From NCBI RefSeq assembly GCF_019263585.2, contig NZ_JADQDF010000001.1, positions 1,426,001 to 1,490,000 on the forward strand: a stretch of DNA of 64,000 nucleotides, written 5' to 3'. Under the pieces are notes generated by a model, which worked only from the letters and a program-made list of their open reading frames with translations, did not search any database and was not told the origin of the DNA. This document shows positions 54,155-62,552 of this stretch, in pieces. The stretch's first letter is position 1, and each line of letters opens with the position of its first letter. The position numbers and the translations under genes were made by a program. This stretch comes from Pseudonocardia oceani. GTDB taxonomy: Bacteria > Actinomycetota > Actinomycetes > Mycobacteriales > Pseudonocardiaceae.

Positions 54155-56509
54155 ATGGCTCGTGTGGGTGCAGACGTGAACGGTTCAGCAGGGTCCGAAC
54201 CGACGCCGGGGGGTCGGCGCAAGGCCCGCGACACTGCGTCGAAGCGGGCCCCGCGCCCGTCGACCCGCCGGGTGCACGCCGCCGCGCGGCCGGTGAGCGC
54301 CGGCACGGCCACCGTCGACGCCGGGCTCGAGATCCCCGACCAGCCGGGCCCGACGGCCGCGGCCACCGGGGCCCGCACCGACACCGCGGGCGCCGCGGTG
54401 CCCGTCAGCCCGCCCGCGCGCACGCCGGTGCCCGGATCGGGCCTGCCCGACGACCGGTACCTCAACCGCGAGCTGTCCTGGCTCGACTTCAACGCCCGCG
54501 TGCTGGCCCTGGCCGAGGACACCAGCCAGCCGCTGCTGGAGCGGGCCAAGTTCCTGGCGATCTTCGCGAGCAACCTCGACGAGTTCTACATGGTCCGCGT
54601 GGCCGGGCTGAAGCGCCGCGACGACACCGGCCTCGCCGTCCGCAGCGCCGACGGCCTGTCCCCCACCGCGCAGCTCACCCGCATCGCCGCACGCACGCAG
54701 GCGATCTCCGAGGCGCACGCACGGGTGTTCCTCGACCACGTCCGCCCGGAGCTCGCCGAGCAGGGCATCAACATCCTGCGCTGGAGCGACCTGTCCGACG
54801 ACCAGCGCGTCCGGCTCTCGGCGTACTTCTCCGCGCAGGTCTTCCCCGTGCTGACGCCGCTGGCCGTCGACCCCGCGCACCCGTTCCCCTACATCTCCGG
54901 GCTCTCGCTCAACCTGGCCGTCACCGTCCGCGACCCCGAGGGGCGCACCGAGCGGTTCGCGCGCGTCAAGGTGCCCAACAACGTCCCGCGGCTGGTGAAC
55001 GTCGCCACCGAGGACGACACGATCACGTTCCTGCCGATCGAGGACCTCATCTCCGCGCACCTCGGTGACCTGTTCACCGGCATGGAGGTCGCGGAGGTGC
55101 ACGCGTTCCGCGTCACGCGCAACGCCGACGTCGAGGTCGAGGAGGACCGCGACGAGGACCTGCTGCAGTCCCTCGAGCGCGAGCTCGCGCGGCGCCGCTT
55201 CGGCCCGCCGGTGCGCCTCGAGGTCACCGACACCATGAGCGAGCACGTCCTGGAGCTGCTGCTGCGCGAGCTCGACGTGCACCCCGGCGACGTCGTCACG
55301 GTCCCGGGCCTGCTCGACCTCACCGCGCTGTGGGCCGTGCACGGCGTCGACCGCCCCGACCTCAAGGACGACCCGTTCGTCCCCGCCACGCACCCGGCGT
55401 TCGCCGAGCGGGAGACCCCGCGCAGCATCTTCGCCACCCTGCGCGAGGGCGACGTGCTCGTGCACCACCCCTACGACTCGTTCTCGACGTCGGTGCAGCG
55501 CTTCATCGAGCAGGCCGCGGCCGACCCGCACGTGCTCGCGATCAAGCAGACGCTCTACCGCACCTCCGGCGACTCCCCCATCGTCGACGCGCTGGTCGAC
55601 GCGGCCGCCGCCGGCAAGCAGGTCGTCGCGCTGGTGGAGATCAAGGCCAGGTTCGACGAGCAGGCCAACATCCGCTGGGCGCGCGAGCTGGAGAAGGCGG
55701 GCGTGCACGTCGTCTACGGGCTGGTGGGGCTCAAGACGCACTGCAAGACCTCGCTGGTCGTGCGGCAGGAGGGCGAGTCGATCCGCCGCTACTGCCACAT
55801 CGGCACCGGCAACTACCACCCCAAGACCGCGCGGCTCTACGAGGACGTCGGCGTCCTCACCGCCGACCCGACGATCGGCGCCGACCTCACCGACCTGTTC
55901 AACTCCCTCACCGGCTACTCCCGCCAGACCTCCTACCGGTCGCTGCTCGTCGCGCCCTACGGCGTGCGGCGGGGCATCGTGCGGCGCATCGAGGACGAGA
56001 TCGACGCGCACCGCTCCGGCGACGCGGGGGCGCGCGTCCGGATCAAGGTCAACTCACTCGTCGACGAGCAGGTGATCGACGCGCTGTACCGGGCCTCGCA
56101 GGCCGGGGTGCCCGTCGACGTGGTCGTGCGCGGCATCTGCGCGCTGCGCCCGGGCCGCGAGGGGCTCAGCGAGAACATCCGGGTGCGGTCGATCCTGGGC
56201 CGGTTCCTGGAGCACAGCCGGGTCTTCCACTTCGGCGCGGCCGACGAGTACTGGCTCGGCAGCGCCGACATGATGCACCGCAACCTCGACCGCCGGGTCG
56301 AGGTGCTGCTGCGCGTCGCCGACCCCGCGCTCGCCGGGCAGCTCGGCGAGATGATCGACAGCTGCATGGATGAGGCCACGCGGTGCTGGAACCTGCAGGC
56401 CGACGGGCGCTGGGATCCCTCGCCGCCGCTCGACTCCGGCATCTCCCCCGTCCGCGACCACCAGGCCGAGATGATGCTCCGCCACGCCCTGGTGGCCGAG
56501 TCGGAATGA
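54155..56509 (+). CDS. ppk1: Polyphosphate kinase 1
   Basis: A 784-residue enzyme that polymerises the gamma-phosphate of ATP into polyphosphate. After a variable, probably disordered N-terminal extension of about 95 residues come the N domain ([22 protein letters not shown]), head domain and two PLD-like domains. The phosphorylated His is near residue 555 in [17 protein letters not shown], with [14 protein letters not shown] before it and the second catalytic region [22 protein letters not shown] after it. I used the ATG at 54155; other in-frame starts lie upstream and the N-terminus is not well fixed. It overlaps mutT1 by 4 bp. Confidence 0.94.
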   Translation: MARVGADVNGSAGSEPTPGGRRKARDTASKRAPRPSTRRVHAAARPVSAGTATVDAGLEIPDQPGPTAAATGARTDTAGAAVPVSPPARTPVPGSGLPDDRYLNRELSWLDFNARVLALAEDTSQPLLERAKFLAIFASNLDEFYMVRVAGLKRRDDTGLAVRSADGLSPTAQLTRIAARTQAISEAHARVFLDHVRPELAEQGINILRWSDLSDDQRVRLSAYFSAQVFPVLTPLAVDPAHPFPYISGLSLNLAVTVRDPEGRTERFARVKVPNNVPRLVNVATEDDTITFLPIEDLISAHLGDLFTGMEVAEVHAFRVTRNADVEVEEDRDEDLLQSLERELARRRFGPPVRLEVTDTMSEHVLELLLRELDVHPGDVVTVPGLLDLTALWAVHGVDRPDLKDDPFVPATHPAFAERETPRSIFATLREGDVLVHHPYDSFSTSVQRFIEQAAADPHVLAIKQTLYRTSGDSPIVDALVDAAAAGKQVVALVEIKARFDEQANIRWARELEKAGVHVVYGLVGLKTHCKTSLVVRQEGESIRRYCHIGTGNYHPKTARLYEDVGVLTADPTIGADLTDLFNSLTGYSRQTSYRSLLVAPYGVRRGIVRRIEDEIDAHRSGDAGARVRIKVNSLVDEQVIDALYRASQAGVPVDVVVRGICALRPGREGLSENIRVRSILGRFLEHSRVFHFGAADEYWLGSADMMHRNLDRRVEVLLRVADPALAGQLGEMIDSCMDEATRCWNLQADGRWDPSPPLDSGISPVRDHQAEMMLRHALVAESE

Positions 56510-57372
56510 GCACGCCGATCCTCGCGGCCGGCGCCGTCCTCTGGCGCCGCGCCGGGTCCCGCGTCGAGGTGGCGCTGGTGCACCGCCCGCGCTACGACGA
56601 CTGGTCGCTGCCCAAGGGCAAGCTCGACCGCGGCGAGCCGATGCCGCACGCCGCCGTCCGCGAGACGCTGGAGGAGACCGGGTTCACCTCCCGGCTCGGC
56701 CCGCTCCTGCTCGACGTGCACTACGACGTCATCGAGGGCCCGAAGGTCGTGCGGTACTGGGCGGCGCAGGCCTGCTCGGGCGGGTTCGAGCCCAACGAGG
56801 AGACCGACGAGCTGCGGTGGTGCTCCCCCTCCGACGCCGCCGCCCTGCTGTCCTACCGCCGCGACCTCGACGTCCTGCACCGCTTCTCCGACACCGGTCC
56901 GCCCGACTCGGTGGTCGTGCTCGTCCGCCACGCCAAGGCCGGCAGCCGCAACCAGTGGGACGGCCCCGACGACGCCCGCCCGCTCTCGGGCACCGGCCGC
57001 GAGCAGGCCCGCCAGCTCGCCGTCCTGCTCCCCCTGTTCGGCCCCGACCGCCTCGCCTCCGCCCCGCCCGTCCGCTGCCGCGACACGATCGCCCCGGTCG
57101 CACAGTCCTCCGGCCTCACCGTCGCCGACGAGCCGCGCCTCGGAGAGGAGGGCTACTGGGCCGACCGCCGCGCCGGCCTCGCCCGCTTCCGCGAGATCGC
57201 CGCCCAGCCCGGCGTCAGCATGATCTGCAGCCAGGGCGGGGTGATCCCCGACGTGGTCGGGGCGCTGACGGGCCGCAACGACCCGCCCAGCCGCAAGGCC
57301 AGCACCTGGGTCCTGGGCTTCACGGCCGGGCGGTTGCGGACGTGGGACTACTACTCGCACCCCACCGCCTGA
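56506..57372 (+). CDS. mutT1: Nudix hydrolase/histidine phosphatase fusion (MutT1 type)
   Basis: A 288-residue two-domain protein. The N-terminal Nudix domain (about 1-130) has a complete Nudix box at about residues 38-60 (GKLDRGEP followed by RETLEETGF). The C-terminal histidine phosphatase domain (about 140-288) starts [15 protein letters not shown] with the phospho-acceptor His. This domain pair is that of mycobacterial MutT1, which removes 8-oxo-GTP/dGTP and dinucleoside polyphosphates. Its ATG overlaps the ppk1 stop (ATGA), as in the mycobacterial neighbourhood, linking polyphosphate and nucleotide-pool hygiene. Confidence 0.93.
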   Translation: MSTPILAAGAVLWRRAGSRVEVALVHRPRYDDWSLPKGKLDRGEPMPHAAVRETLEETGFTSRLGPLLLDVHYDVIEGPKVVRYWAAQACSGGFEPNEETDELRWCSPSDAAALLSYRRDLDVLHRFSDTGPPDSVVVLVRHAKAGSRNQWDGPDDARPLSGTGREQARQLAVLLPLFGPDRLASAPPVRCRDTIAPVAQSSGLTVADEPRLGEEGYWADRRAGLARFREIAAQPGVSMICSQGGVIPDVVGALTGRNDPPSRKASTWVLGFTAGRLRTWDYYSHPTA

Positions 57373-57392
57373 CGACCGTGTAGGTACGCCAT

Positions 57393-57407
57393 CGGTGGAA
57401 TCCACCG
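57393..57407. terminator. Short hairpin between convergent genes
   Basis: CGGTGG at 57393-57398 pairs with CCACCG at 57402-57407 around AAT, with partial extension on both sides (ATC/GAT). It lies in the 39-bp gap between the mutT1 stop and the stop of the minus-strand hydrolase gene. Confidence 0.5.
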
Positions 57408-57411
57408 GCGA

Positions 57412-58530
57412 TCAGTTCGCACCGCTGCGATAAAGCTCCCGGAGGCGGCCGACCACCGGCTTCGGCGTGAAGCTGTCTCCGACAGCACCTGACCGAAACA
57501 AACCGAACGACCGCTCCGGCGCTGGTCCAGGATTGTTGGGTTCGTCCCGATCCTGGTAGATCATTGCCGTCTCCACCCAGGGGTACCTGTCGCGCATTAG
57601 ACGGAGCCGCTCGACGGTGAGCGAAGCCTGCTCCCGCTCGTTCACGCAACCCAGTGCCTGCTCACTGCACGTGGAGAAGCCGAACTCCGTCACCCAGATG
57701 CGGACCGCCGCGTTGCCGCGCGCGGCGGCAACGGCTCTGACCTCGTCAAGCACCGCGAGATCGGAGTAGGGGTGGGCGGACAGGGCGTCGAAGCACCCCC
57801 CGAGCCCCGCTTCGAACGCTGAGTCCAACCACTGCTCCCAGTTCCTGACGTCGAGCGATCCGGCGATGACCGCGGCACCACGGTCCTGCGCCTTGATCGC
57901 ACGGAAAGCAGCACAACTGGCTGCCGAGTACTGGGCGGGCTGCGCCCAGAGCTGGCCATCGGCGCGCAGGCCGTTCGGCTCGTTCATGATCTCGTACGCC
58001 GGACTCGCCCCTCCCGGACCTCGGCCACGAAAGCGTTCGGCGAGGAGCCCCATGAAGTCGCCGTAGGCGGAGGGGTTGCTTGCAGTGCCGTCGGAGTCCC
58101 CCCCGGCCCAACTCGGCGCCTGGTCCCCGATGAAGAGGACTTGCAAGCCCGCGGAGGTCGCATCCGACAGCACGGTGTCAAGTGCAGCGAGCGCAGCCTC
58201 GTCGGCGAGACGGGAATCGGGCTGGACGGCGTACCAGGGCGCCCCTATGCGGATCCATGTCGCCCCCGCGGCTGCGAGATCGGCGAACTGCTTCCGCCGC
58301 TGTGCATCCGTGACACCTTCTAGATGCACTGTGACGCCGAGAGCCGGCAGCGCCGGGACACCGACGGCCTTCGGTTGCCGGTCGATAACACCGACCACGC
58401 CGATGGCCAGTCCTATGATCCAGATCACCATCATGGTCCTCAGTCTGGACACGGATTGCCGCCAGCCTCTCCCGGGTTGTTGCCGTTCACTGCACCCTCC
58501 TGCGGTCGAACTGCGCTGCTTGAAACGCAC
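57412..58530 (-). CDS. Membrane-anchored clan GH-A glycoside hydrolase
   Basis: A 372-residue protein with a membrane helix at about residues 33-50 (MMVIWIIGLAIGVVGV) and an outward-facing barrel. The acid/base Glu is near 184 in YEIMNEPNGL and the nucleophile near 282 in VTEFGF, the strand-4/strand-7 pattern of clan GH-A (GH5 or GH39-like). GVTVHLEGVTDAQRRKQF and TWIRIGAPWYAVQ at the start fit GH39-like/PslG-type hydrolases that act on the organism's own exopolysaccharide. The GTG start has GGGAG 4 nt upstream. It is first in a less GC-rich polysaccharide block. Confidence 0.82.
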   Translation of the reverse strand: MRFKQRSSTAGGCSERQQPGRGWRQSVSRLRTMMVIWIIGLAIGVVGVIDRQPKAVGVPALPALGVTVHLEGVTDAQRRKQFADLAAAGATWIRIGAPWYAVQPDSRLADEAALAALDTVLSDATSAGLQVLFIGDQAPSWAGGDSDGTASNPSAYGDFMGLLAERFRGRGPGGASPAYEIMNEPNGLRADGQLWAQPAQYSAASCAAFRAIKAQDRGAAVIAGSLDVRNWEQWLDSAFEAGLGGCFDALSAHPYSDLAVLDEVRAVAAARGNAAVRIWVTEFGFSTCSEQALGCVNEREQASLTVERLRLMRDRYPWVETAMIYQDRDEPNNPGPAPERSFGLFRSGAVGDSFTPKPVVGRLRELYRSGAN

Positions 58531-58813
58531 TCCGCTCCCGTCCGAAGTCCATACGTGCTCAGTGGCATCGCAGCGGGAGGTTGCCAGCAGGTCCGTGGCG
58601 GATTACGCGGGTCGGAGGTCGCAGTCTTCGCCCGCCCTCGCCGCAGTGTCCGCCTGCCGCCACAGATCATGGAGTTTCCGCTGGCTGCGCGGAGTCCGTC
58701 GCCACAACCAGAACATCCTCGGTGTCCACTAGTTTGTCGGCGTCCGCAGGTTCGTCGGCGTCTGGTCTGACGGGCGTCCTGCGCTCAGAGTTGTTCGTCA
58801 CGTCGTCACGTCG

Positions 58814-59494
58814 TCACGGGACGACCGGAGAGCGAGTTCCGGACGAGGCGTCGATAGGACGTCCGGTGACCGCATCGAGCAGCATCAGCACGACCACGAT
58901 GATCACGAGTCCGGCGAAGCTTCCACCAAGGATCAGGACGGCAGGCGAGACAGACGCGGAGTTGGCCGGCACGGCCGCTGGCTGAACCACCGACACTGCA
59001 ACGGTGCCTTCAGGTCGTCCGAGGCCGACCGGGAGCGATCCGACCGGGAGCGAACTCACGAGACTGCCGTAGCTCGCGGCCACGGCATTAGCGATCGCCG
59101 CAGCCCGCTGAGGGTCTCGATCCGTCGCGGTGACCTGCAGGATCAGCGTGCCGTCCGGCGCCACTGCCGAGACACGCTTACTGAGTGCCGCAACTTCTTC
59201 GGAGGATCCCAGCTGACGGACGACCGGGTCGAGGACAGTAGCCGTGGTAGCCAGTGCGGCGTAGGTCGGCATCTGCTGGAGAAGGTCCTGACTGCTCCCT
59301 TCCGCAGATTGCCCCTGAATACCGAACACCAACTGAGTCTCCGCTGCGTACTCAGGACCCCTTGACAGCGCGACAACGCCGCCGATCGCGCCACCGGCCA
59401 CGATGCACAGGATCACGAGCAACCATCGCCGTGCGATGATGCGAACGAGGGTGACGAAGCTCAACGGGTCTCCCTGTCGACGAATGAGAAGCAT
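58814..59494 (-). CDS. Short Wzz-like chain-length/capsule-export protein
   Basis: A 226-residue membrane protein with a helix at about residues 24-44 (LLVILCIVAGGAIGGVVALS), a periplasmic Wzz domain with GPEYAAETQLVFG, and a second helix at about 188-208 (VLILGGSFAGLVIIVVVLML). No cytoplasmic kinase domain follows, and none is encoded next to it, so it is a stand-alone length regulator of the Wzz/YveK kind. It is divergent from the Wzy-like gene across 71 bp. Octamer repeats of TCGTCACG overlap its stop codon. Confidence 0.8.
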   Translation of the reverse strand: MLLIRRQGDPLSFVTLVRIIARRWLLVILCIVAGGAIGGVVALSRGPEYAAETQLVFGIQGQSAEGSSQDLLQQMPTYAALATTATVLDPVVRQLGSSEEVAALSKRVSAVAPDGTLILQVTATDRDPQRAAAIANAVAASYGSLVSSLPVGSLPVGLGRPEGTVAVSVVQPAAVPANSASVSPAVLILGGSFAGLVIIVVVLMLLDAVTGRPIDASSGTRSPVVP

Positions 59495-59565
59495 GCTGCG
59501 AGCAACGACCCTAGCGGGCGCGCTGCTCAGGCTGGAAAGCGAACCGACCAGCAGTGGAGGTCCGG

Positions 59566-60837
59566 ATGAACACCGCCGTTCTCCTGAGGGTGCGGAACGT
59601 CTTGCCTCAGATCGTAGTGCTCGTGTGGCTTCCGGTGTGCTTCGTCCTCGGGATGGCGAATCGCAGCTTGCTGCCCCCGAGATTCTTCTTCGACGACAGG
59701 CACATCCAGGACGAGATGCTGACGGCTGCGGGGCCCTCGAGCGACTCGTTCATCACGATGGCCTGGCTGTATCGGCTGATGGGCGCTGACGACCATCCCA
59801 CGGCGGTTCAGGCCGCAACCATGATCGCGTTCTTCGTTCTTCTGTTCACGTGCGCTCCTTGGTCGCAAATACGTGCGTTCGGAATAGTCGAAACCGGAGT
59901 TCTCTGTTTCGCCGCGGTCTCCTGTGCCGTCTACCTGGCTCAGTACTCCAAGGAGAGCCTGGTCCTACTGCTGGTCCTCGTCCTGATGAGCAGTATGCGC
60001 TGGAGCAGTGAAGTCTTCTTCGTCGTACTCGTGTTCCTCTATGCCGCGTTTATCCGCCCGTACTGGTTTATGATCATAGCGGTGTACCTCGTCCTGAGGC
60101 TTCTCTTCAAGCAAACGCGTCGGCCGATCTGGTTGCTGCTGACCATCGCCATCGGAATGTTCGCCTTCGCCGTTACGGCTACGGCAGTCCTGAACGTCGA
60201 CCTCAACTCGTTCCGAGACTCGGTCGCCTCATCACGGGTCAACTCAATCTACGCTCAATCCGCCATCCAGGACTACGTGAGTGTCTCGGGGCCTGTATCG
60301 GCTTCCGTCAACGCCCTCGTCTCGATGGTTCTGCTCATGGTCCCTGTGCCGCTGCTGGCCGACCTCTCGGCGATCTACCTCGTGTTCAGTGTGCTGACCG
60401 CTGGACTGTGGCTGCTGCTGACGGGAGTCATCGTGAGTGGAATGCGATCGGGCCGACTCCGCGGCGACACGCGGTTGGCACGGGCCTGTGCCCTGCTCCT
60501 TGCAATGGTTACGGTACAGGCCATCTTCGAGCCCGACTATGGCTCCTATCTCAAGCACCTGACGCCCCTGCTACCGCTGTTCCTGGTGGCGTTGGTCCGC
60601 CACCGTGCTCGCCCCAGCCAGAGCGAGCCGACCTACCTCGTGGCGACCGCGCAGCGGCGCGCAGCCCTGTTCGAACAGTCCTCGTCAGATCGCCACGGGC
60701 CGTCGGTGCGACCGCATCACACCGACCGTCAGGTCGAGCAGGGCGGCGTGCGTCCGGCGGACGTCGAACCCCTGCGCCACCACGGCAGCCCGCTCACCTT
60801 CCATCCTGGTCGACGACAGGTCGAGGACCCGTCGTGA
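59566..60837 (+). CDS. Wzy-like polymerase membrane protein
   Basis: A 423-residue protein with about ten membrane helices between residues 15 and 345. It has a short extracytoplasmic FFFDDRHIQDEML segment and a later loop after SFRDSVASSRVNSIY, resembling exopolysaccharide polymerases of low overall conservation. It pairs with the divergent Wzz-like gene. GGAGG is 5 nt before the ATG at 59566. The last ~50 residues are hydrophilic and are read from the antisense strand of the convergent GT4 gene, so they are probably not conserved. Confidence 0.75.
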   Translation: MNTAVLLRVRNVLPQIVVLVWLPVCFVLGMANRSLLPPRFFFDDRHIQDEMLTAAGPSSDSFITMAWLYRLMGADDHPTAVQAATMIAFFVLLFTCAPWSQIRAFGIVETGVLCFAAVSCAVYLAQYSKESLVLLLVLVLMSSMRWSSEVFFVVLVFLYAAFIRPYWFMIIAVYLVLRLLFKQTRRPIWLLLTIAIGMFAFAVTATAVLNVDLNSFRDSVASSRVNSIYAQSAIQDYVSVSGPVSASVNALVSMVLLMVPVPLLADLSAIYLVFSVLTAGLWLLLTGVIVSGMRSGRLRGDTRLARACALLLAMVTVQAIFEPDYGSYLKHLTPLLPLFLVALVRHRARPSQSEPTYLVATAQRRAALFEQSSSDRHGPSVRPHHTDRQVEQGGVRPADVEPLRHHGSPLTFHPGRRQVEDPS

Positions 60838-61821
60838 AAGTGCTGCGGCGAGGGCAGTGGGGTCATCTGAAGGAACGACCTGACCGTGACCGGTCCGTAC
60901 GAGCTCGGATAGACCGGGGACATCCGTACCGACGAGGCTGCAGCCGCTGGCGAGCGCCTCGATCGCGGTCAGTGCGAGTCCCTCCCAGCGAGAGGGAAGC
61001 ACCACAACGTCAGCCGCCGCGTAGTGCAGGCGCACATCGGCTACCGCCTGATCCCGACGTACCCTGTCGGGCAGACCCTGCACCGGAAGGTCCCCGTCGC
61101 CGAGCAGTACCAGCTGCGCTGTCGGACATGTCCGACGCACACCCTCCCAGGCCTGTAGCAGAACGTCCTGACCCTTCTGCCGCGTGATGCGGCCTGGGCA
61201 GAGGACCACCGGATCTTCCCGGTTCAAGTTGAGTGACGCGGCAGCCGCAGACGCCTCGGCCGTCGTAGCTGGCTTGAACCAGGTCAAATCCACACCGCTT
61301 CGTACGACGACGAGGTTCCGGACCCCGGCTCTCCGCCCGAGTTCGGCTTCTCCGTCTCCAACGCACACGATGGTGTCGGCCCATCTGGCCGCCCTTCGCT
61401 CCCACATGCGTGCGGCGCGCGCCTGCCCACCGCTCGCGGCGAGCCACGACCAGCCGTGCGGCTGGAACAGCGTGGGTACCCTGCCCCGCAGGGCCAACCT
61501 CCCGACGAGGCCTGCCTTCGACGAGTGCAGGTGGACGACGTCAGGCTTGACCCGATGCACGAGGTCTGCCAGCTCGCGAATCTCCGCGGGGACGGACCGT
61601 CCCGGATCTCGGCTCGCCTCCCACCGGTGCCATGCGACGCCGGCGCGTCGGACGTCTCCGGACAGGCTGCCTGCCTCCGGGCACGCGACCGAGACGCCCC
61701 AGCCCTGCTCCTGTTGATGAGTCGCCGCAGCAAGGACGTAGCGGTGGACGCCGGCGTCGGTCGGCTGAGCGACGTGAAGGATATGACCGCCCCCAGCGAC
61801 GCTGCTCGACTCCGCGATCAT
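60685..61821 (-). CDS. Glycosyltransferase family 4
   Basis: A 378-residue GT-B transferase. N-terminal ILHVAQPTDAGVHRYVLAAA, HLHSSKAGLVGRLALRG and FQPHGWSW form the acceptor side. VVRSGVDLTWFKP, VVLCPGRITRQKGQDVLLQA, LVLLGDGDL and VVLPSRWEGLALTAIEALASGCSLVGT form the donor side with the E-x7-E motif. It is similar to transferases adding a sugar to undecaprenyl-linked acceptors. It is coupled by 4 bp to the deacetylase gene upstream, and its last 153 bp overlap the convergent Wzy-like gene. Confidence 0.9.
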   Translation of the reverse strand: MIAESSSVAGGGHILHVAQPTDAGVHRYVLAAATHQQEQGWGVSVACPEAGSLSGDVRRAGVAWHRWEASRDPGRSVPAEIRELADLVHRVKPDVVHLHSSKAGLVGRLALRGRVPTLFQPHGWSWLAASGGQARAARMWERRAARWADTIVCVGDGEAELGRRAGVRNLVVVRSGVDLTWFKPATTAEASAAAASLNLNREDPVVLCPGRITRQKGQDVLLQAWEGVRRTCPTAQLVLLGDGDLPVQGLPDRVRRDQAVADVRLHYAAADVVVLPSRWEGLALTAIEALASGCSLVGTDVPGLSELVRTGHGQVVPSDDPTALAAALSRRVLDLSSTRMEGERAAVVAQGFDVRRTHAALLDLTVGVMRSHRRPVAI

Positions 61822-62552
61822 CGGGCCGCTGTCACAGGTGCATCTGTCACATACCGCCGCCAGGAATGGCGGCGCCTCTTCACAGCCAGCCTCAGACTCG
61901 AGTCCCGATCACCGATGAACGTGCGAGGGAGTGCGTAGCGGCCCGCGCTCGCGGATGGCCAGATTGCGCAGGCGTAGTCGTAGCCGGACCGGTGGACCGC
62001 CTGAGCTTCCCGAGGTCCGACATCACCGTAGGGATAGACGAAGCCTTGCACCGGCGCTCCGGTCAGAGCGACGATCTGTTCACGGCTCCGCTCGATCTCA
62101 TCAGTGAGATCCGAGTCCGAGAGCGACGGGAGGTGCTGGTGAGTACAGCTGTGCGAACCAACCTCCATACCGCATGCGACCACCGTCGCGATCTGGTCAG
62201 CCGTCATCAACGGCTTGACGGGGCCCGGATGGTCCCAGACGTTCTCGCCGCCGATCAGATCTGCCACGACGTACACCGATGCCGTGAAGCCGAAATGCTG
62301 GAGGATCGGGATCGCGACGTCGATGAAGTCGACATAACCGTCGTCGAACGTGAGCCCTACCAGGCCGCTGTGAGAACCGTTCTCCTGCGCCTCCATCAGC
62401 TCGGCGGCGCCAACTCCGCGCAGTCCTCGGGCCCGCATCCAGGCGAACTGCTTCTCGAGCCGGTCGGGCGTGACGGTGATCTGGTGGGGATCCTCGTCGT
62501 AGTCGGCCACCGAGTGGTACATCAAGATGTACGGAAACGATGTGCGATTCAT
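61818..62552 (-). CDS. Polysaccharide deacetylase (NodB fold)
   Basis: A 244-residue NodB-homology enzyme (CE4 family) removing acetyl groups from amino sugars. It opens YILMYHSVADYD; motif 1 TFDDGYVDF supplies the base and a metal Asp; motif 2 HSCTHQHL supplies the metal His pair; YPYGDVGPREAQAV is motif 3. There is no signal peptide, so a cytoplasmic substrate or non-classical location is implied. I chose the ATG at 62552, which overlaps the flippase stop by 4 bp. Together with the GT4 it suggests a glycan containing a de-N-acetylated sugar. Confidence 0.9.
   Translation of the reverse strand: MNRTSFPYILMYHSVADYDEDPHQITVTPDRLEKQFAWMRARGLRGVGAAELMEAQENGSHSGLVGLTFDDGYVDFIDVAIPILQHFGFTASVYVVADLIGGENVWDHPGPVKPLMTADQIATVVACGMEVGSHSCTHQHLPSLSDSDLTDEIERSREQIVALTGAPVQGFVYPYGDVGPREAQAVHRSGYDYACAIWPSASAGRYALPRTFIGDRDSSLRLAVKRRRHSWRRYVTDAPVTAAR

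Noticed and set aside
58531..58813. Small frames in the gap between the GH-A hydrolase and the Wzz-like gene
   Set aside because: None has a ribosome site or protein-like composition; I see only short direct repeats (GTCGGCGTC and TCGTCACG units).
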